Shown here: positions 14,574-16,485 of the stretch, one piece after another
How the letters are laid out: each line of letters begins with the position of its first letter
Position numbering within the stretch: the first letter of the stretch is position 1
Assembly: GCA_964542055.1 (NCBI GenBank)
Contig: CAZITB010000061.1
Coordinates: 1 to 16,485, forward strand
Source of the DNA: CAZITB01 sp964542055
GTDB lineage: Bacteria; Planctomycetota; Phycisphaerae; Sedimentisphaerales; CAMDDF01
Direction: 5' to 3'
Length of the DNA: 16,485 nucleotides
Position numbers and translations under genes: made by a program
The notes under the pieces: model-generated
Databases searched by the model: none
What the model saw: only the letters and a program-made list of their open reading frames with translations
Told to the model about the DNA's origin: nothing

Positions 14574-16406
14574 TTAGCGGTTACGCTGGGTCAAGAGTAC
14601 TAAATCTTTTAAAGCTTGCTCGTTTTTTGCATTTTTCCATTCTTTCTGGAAATGTTCTTTCTGGACGATTTGTGCAATTGCGGAAAGAACTCTCAAGTAG
14701 AAATTTCGCAGGTCCTGGGTGCCTACCAGTACAAAGATGGTTGTTATCGCAGGGGCATTTTCTGAAAATCGGATTCCCTGTCGGCTTCTTACAATTAACA
14801 TTTCAAATTTTCCCTCGCCTTTGATTACAATGTGCGGTACTGCAAGGGTTTCGCTGAGAACGGTGCTGAATTGAGTTTCTCTTTCGAGTAAGAGCGTTTT
14901 GAGTGCCTGTGGTTCTATTGAGACTTTTTGAGACAGCTGGTTGGCAGCTTTGTCGAAAAGCTGTTCAAGGGTTATTGATTCATTTATATCCAGGCAAATC
15001 GCACCTTCGATGAGGTGGTCAATTTTGTCCTGTATGATCTCGTCGCGTTCTCTTACTATCTCTTTTAGTTCTGTTTCGAGTGTTCCGGTTACCAGTTCCT
15101 GTGCAGTTATCTTGTCGATGAGATGGAGCAAAGCCGATTCTTTGGCGACCCTTTTTCTGCCGTATAGCCAATAGCAAGAAAATCCCAAAAATATAATAAT
15201 TGCCGTGACCAGATAAGCTTCTTCCCCCATTTCTATAAGTATAAATGCCAAAAGAAGGATGGTAATCAGTTGAAGCCATGGGTAAAAAGGTGCGCAGAAT
15301 ACGGGTCTGTAGTTTTGCAAGCCGCTTTCTCTTAGAACGATGACAGAGATATTGGCAAGAATGAAGCCGAGCACAAATACGGTTGATGCGGCTTTTACAA
15401 GTATGTCAAGGTTGAACAAAACTGCAATTATGATGATTATTCCGGTAGTGATGACTGCAATGTAGGGAGTTTCGTTTTTTTTGCTGACTTTAGAAAGGGA
15501 TTTCGGCAGCAAGTCATCCTTGCTTACGGCTAAAAGATAACGGCTTGCGGTCATAATGCCTGCGTTTGCGGTGGTTATAAAAGCCAAAGCAGCGGATATG
15601 CTGATTAGAACGAAACCTGTATTTCCCCAGAATACACCGGCAGCGTCAGAGATTGGCGTCAAGGAATTATCGAGTTGTTCGGTGCCGAGGACGCCGCTGG
15701 TAACGAAGATCATTAATGTGTAAAGGATGATCATAACAGTTATGGCAATAATCATTGCTCGGGGTATGGTTCGTCCCGGATTTTTGATCTCGCCTGCTAT
15801 GCTTGCGACATTTATCAGACCTCCGTATGAAACGAATACGAATCCTGTTGTGAATAAAACGGATTTCGTTCCGTAAGGTACAAAGGGTTCGAAGTGTCTG
15901 ATGTTTACATGCGGAAGGCCTTTGAGGATGAATGCGATCATGATGCCGAGCAAAATTAATACGAGTATGACCTGCAGGCCGGCGGCTTCTTTGGCTCCTT
16001 TTAGATTTATGAGTATAAATATGAGGCACAATAATGCAGCGACAATGTGCCTGTTTATCGGGACGAAAGGGGCGATAAGTACGGCCATACCTATCAGTGC
16101 GAAAGCGCTTTTTGTGCATAGGCTGAACCAGCTTAATAAACCGGCGATTGTTCCGGTGGCGGGGCCGAGACCCCTTGAAATGTAGAAGTAATCGCCGCCT
16201 GCTTTTGGCATTGCGGTTGTGAGTTCTGCGATGCTCAGGAGGCCAGCGGTTGCGAGTAAACCAGCGAGGAAATATGAAAAGATAACGGCGGGTCCGGCTT
16301 TTGCGTGGGCAAGTCCGGGCAGAACGAAAATACCCGAACTGATCATCGCTCCAGAGGCGATGCAGAAGACGTGCAGCAGATTTAGTTTTTTTGGCAGTTT
16401 GTCCAA
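14574..16406 (-). CDS. APC-family amino acid permease fused to a PTS EIIA type-2 domain
   Basis: Residues about 10-415 form a 12-helix APC transporter. The first helix carries GAMISSGIFVLPG, the broken substrate-binding helix, and GEIKNPGRTIPRA is the usual loop after helix 6. The exact substrate cannot be read; an amino acid or related amine is likely. A charged, coiled linker (about 420-455) leads to a cytoplasmic domain (about 455-605) resembling PTS EIIA of the fructose/nitrogen type: LLLERETQFSTVLSETLAVP-H525, then IRFSENAPAITTIFVLVGTQD and LRVLSAIAQIV. H525 matches the phosphorylated His; the residue after it is Ile, not the common Gly. The domain probably regulates transport through phosphorylation or sensing. 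The start chosen is TTG (16404-16406) with AGG about nine bases before it, but the frame stays open to the window edge, so the true start may lie outside. Confidence 0.85.
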   Translation of the reverse strand: MDKLPKKLNLLHVFCIASGAMISSGIFVLPGLAHAKAGPAVIFSYFLAGLLATAGLLSIAELTTAMPKAGGDYFYISRGLGPATGTIAGLLSWFSLCTKSAFALIGMAVLIAPFVPINRHIVAALLCLIFILINLKGAKEAAGLQVILVLILLGIMIAFILKGLPHVNIRHFEPFVPYGTKSVLFTTGFVFVSYGGLINVASIAGEIKNPGRTIPRAMIIAITVMIILYTLMIFVTSGVLGTEQLDNSLTPISDAAGVFWGNTGFVLISISAALAFITTANAGIMTASRYLLAVSKDDLLPKSLSKVSKKNETPYIAVITTGIIIIIAVLFNLDILVKAASTVFVLGFILANISVIVLRESGLQNYRPVFCAPFYPWLQLITILLLAFILIEMGEEAYLVTAIIIFLGFSCYWLYGRKRVAKESALLHLIDKITAQELVTGTLETELKEIVRERDEIIQDKIDHLIEGAICLDINESITLEQLFDKAANQLSQKVSIEPQALKTLLLERETQFSTVLSETLAVPHIVIKGEGKFEMLIVRSRQGIRFSENAPAITTIFVLVGTQDLRNFYLRVLSAIAQIVQKEHFQKEWKNAKNEQALKDLVLLTQRNR

Positions 16407-16438
16407 CTGGTAAACCTGGCTTAATTTTGTTATAACGG

Positions 16439-16464
16439 AGAGGGCGGGATTCGATTTGCCCTCT
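16439..16464 (-). promoter_or_regulatory. Hairpin just upstream of the permease start
   Basis: Perfect seven-base arms (AGAGGGC 16439-16445 and GCCCTCT 16458-16464) flank a 12-base loop, 33 bases before the proposed TTG start. It could be a leader structure controlling the permease, or, read on the plus strand where TTCT follows, a weak terminator. Because the permease frame is open through it, it might instead be coding. Confidence 0.35.
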
Positions 16465-16485
16465 TTCTGTAACCTTATGAAAACA

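Overview
The window looks like a chromosomal stretch from a Gram-negative-type bacterium. My best guess is a member of the Planctomycetota (Phycisphaerae-like), but this is an inference and not a proof. It rests on moderate-to-low GC content, Gly-Met-Pro low-complexity linkers in membrane proteins, a PilM-type operon whose partner proteins are strongly diverged, and several large predicted envelope proteins. No tRNA, rRNA, CRISPR array, insertion sequence or phage gene was seen.

Layout, left to right. The 5' end of gap (glyceraldehyde-3-phosphate dehydrogenase) leaves the window on the minus strand. A 511-bp non-coding divergent region follows, with a good minus-strand promoter, two hairpins and a degenerate repeat. 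Next, on the plus strand, is a 693-residue single-pass membrane protein with TPR-like helical repeats and two copies of a BamE/SmpA-like motif. mtaB (tRNA methylthiotransferase) is on the minus strand. Divergent from it is a tight three-gene plus-strand operon. Its first gene fuses the actin-like PilM protein to a PilN-like membrane/periplasmic part, and the next two encode single-pass membrane proteins that I do not recognise by sequence. This operon converges with a minus-strand pair: a CPBP-type intramembrane protease followed by a cytoplasmic GH2 beta-mannosidase. murA runs divergently from that pair on the plus strand and converges on a minus-strand APC amino-acid permease with a C-terminal PTS EIIA type-2 domain.

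How the genes relate. The 4296-9763 operon is the most interesting part. It looks like the inner-membrane alignment/assembly platform (PilM-PilN-PilO-like, or GspL-GspM-like) of a type IV pilus or type II secretion machine, rebuilt with unusual long linkers. The other genes are mostly independent housekeeping or metabolic units: glycolysis, tRNA modification, peptidoglycan precursor synthesis, mannoside breakdown and transport. The plus strand is G-rich from about 4 kb to the right edge even where genes lie on the minus strand, while much of the left part is C-rich or balanced, so a strand-composition switch lies inside or near mtaB.
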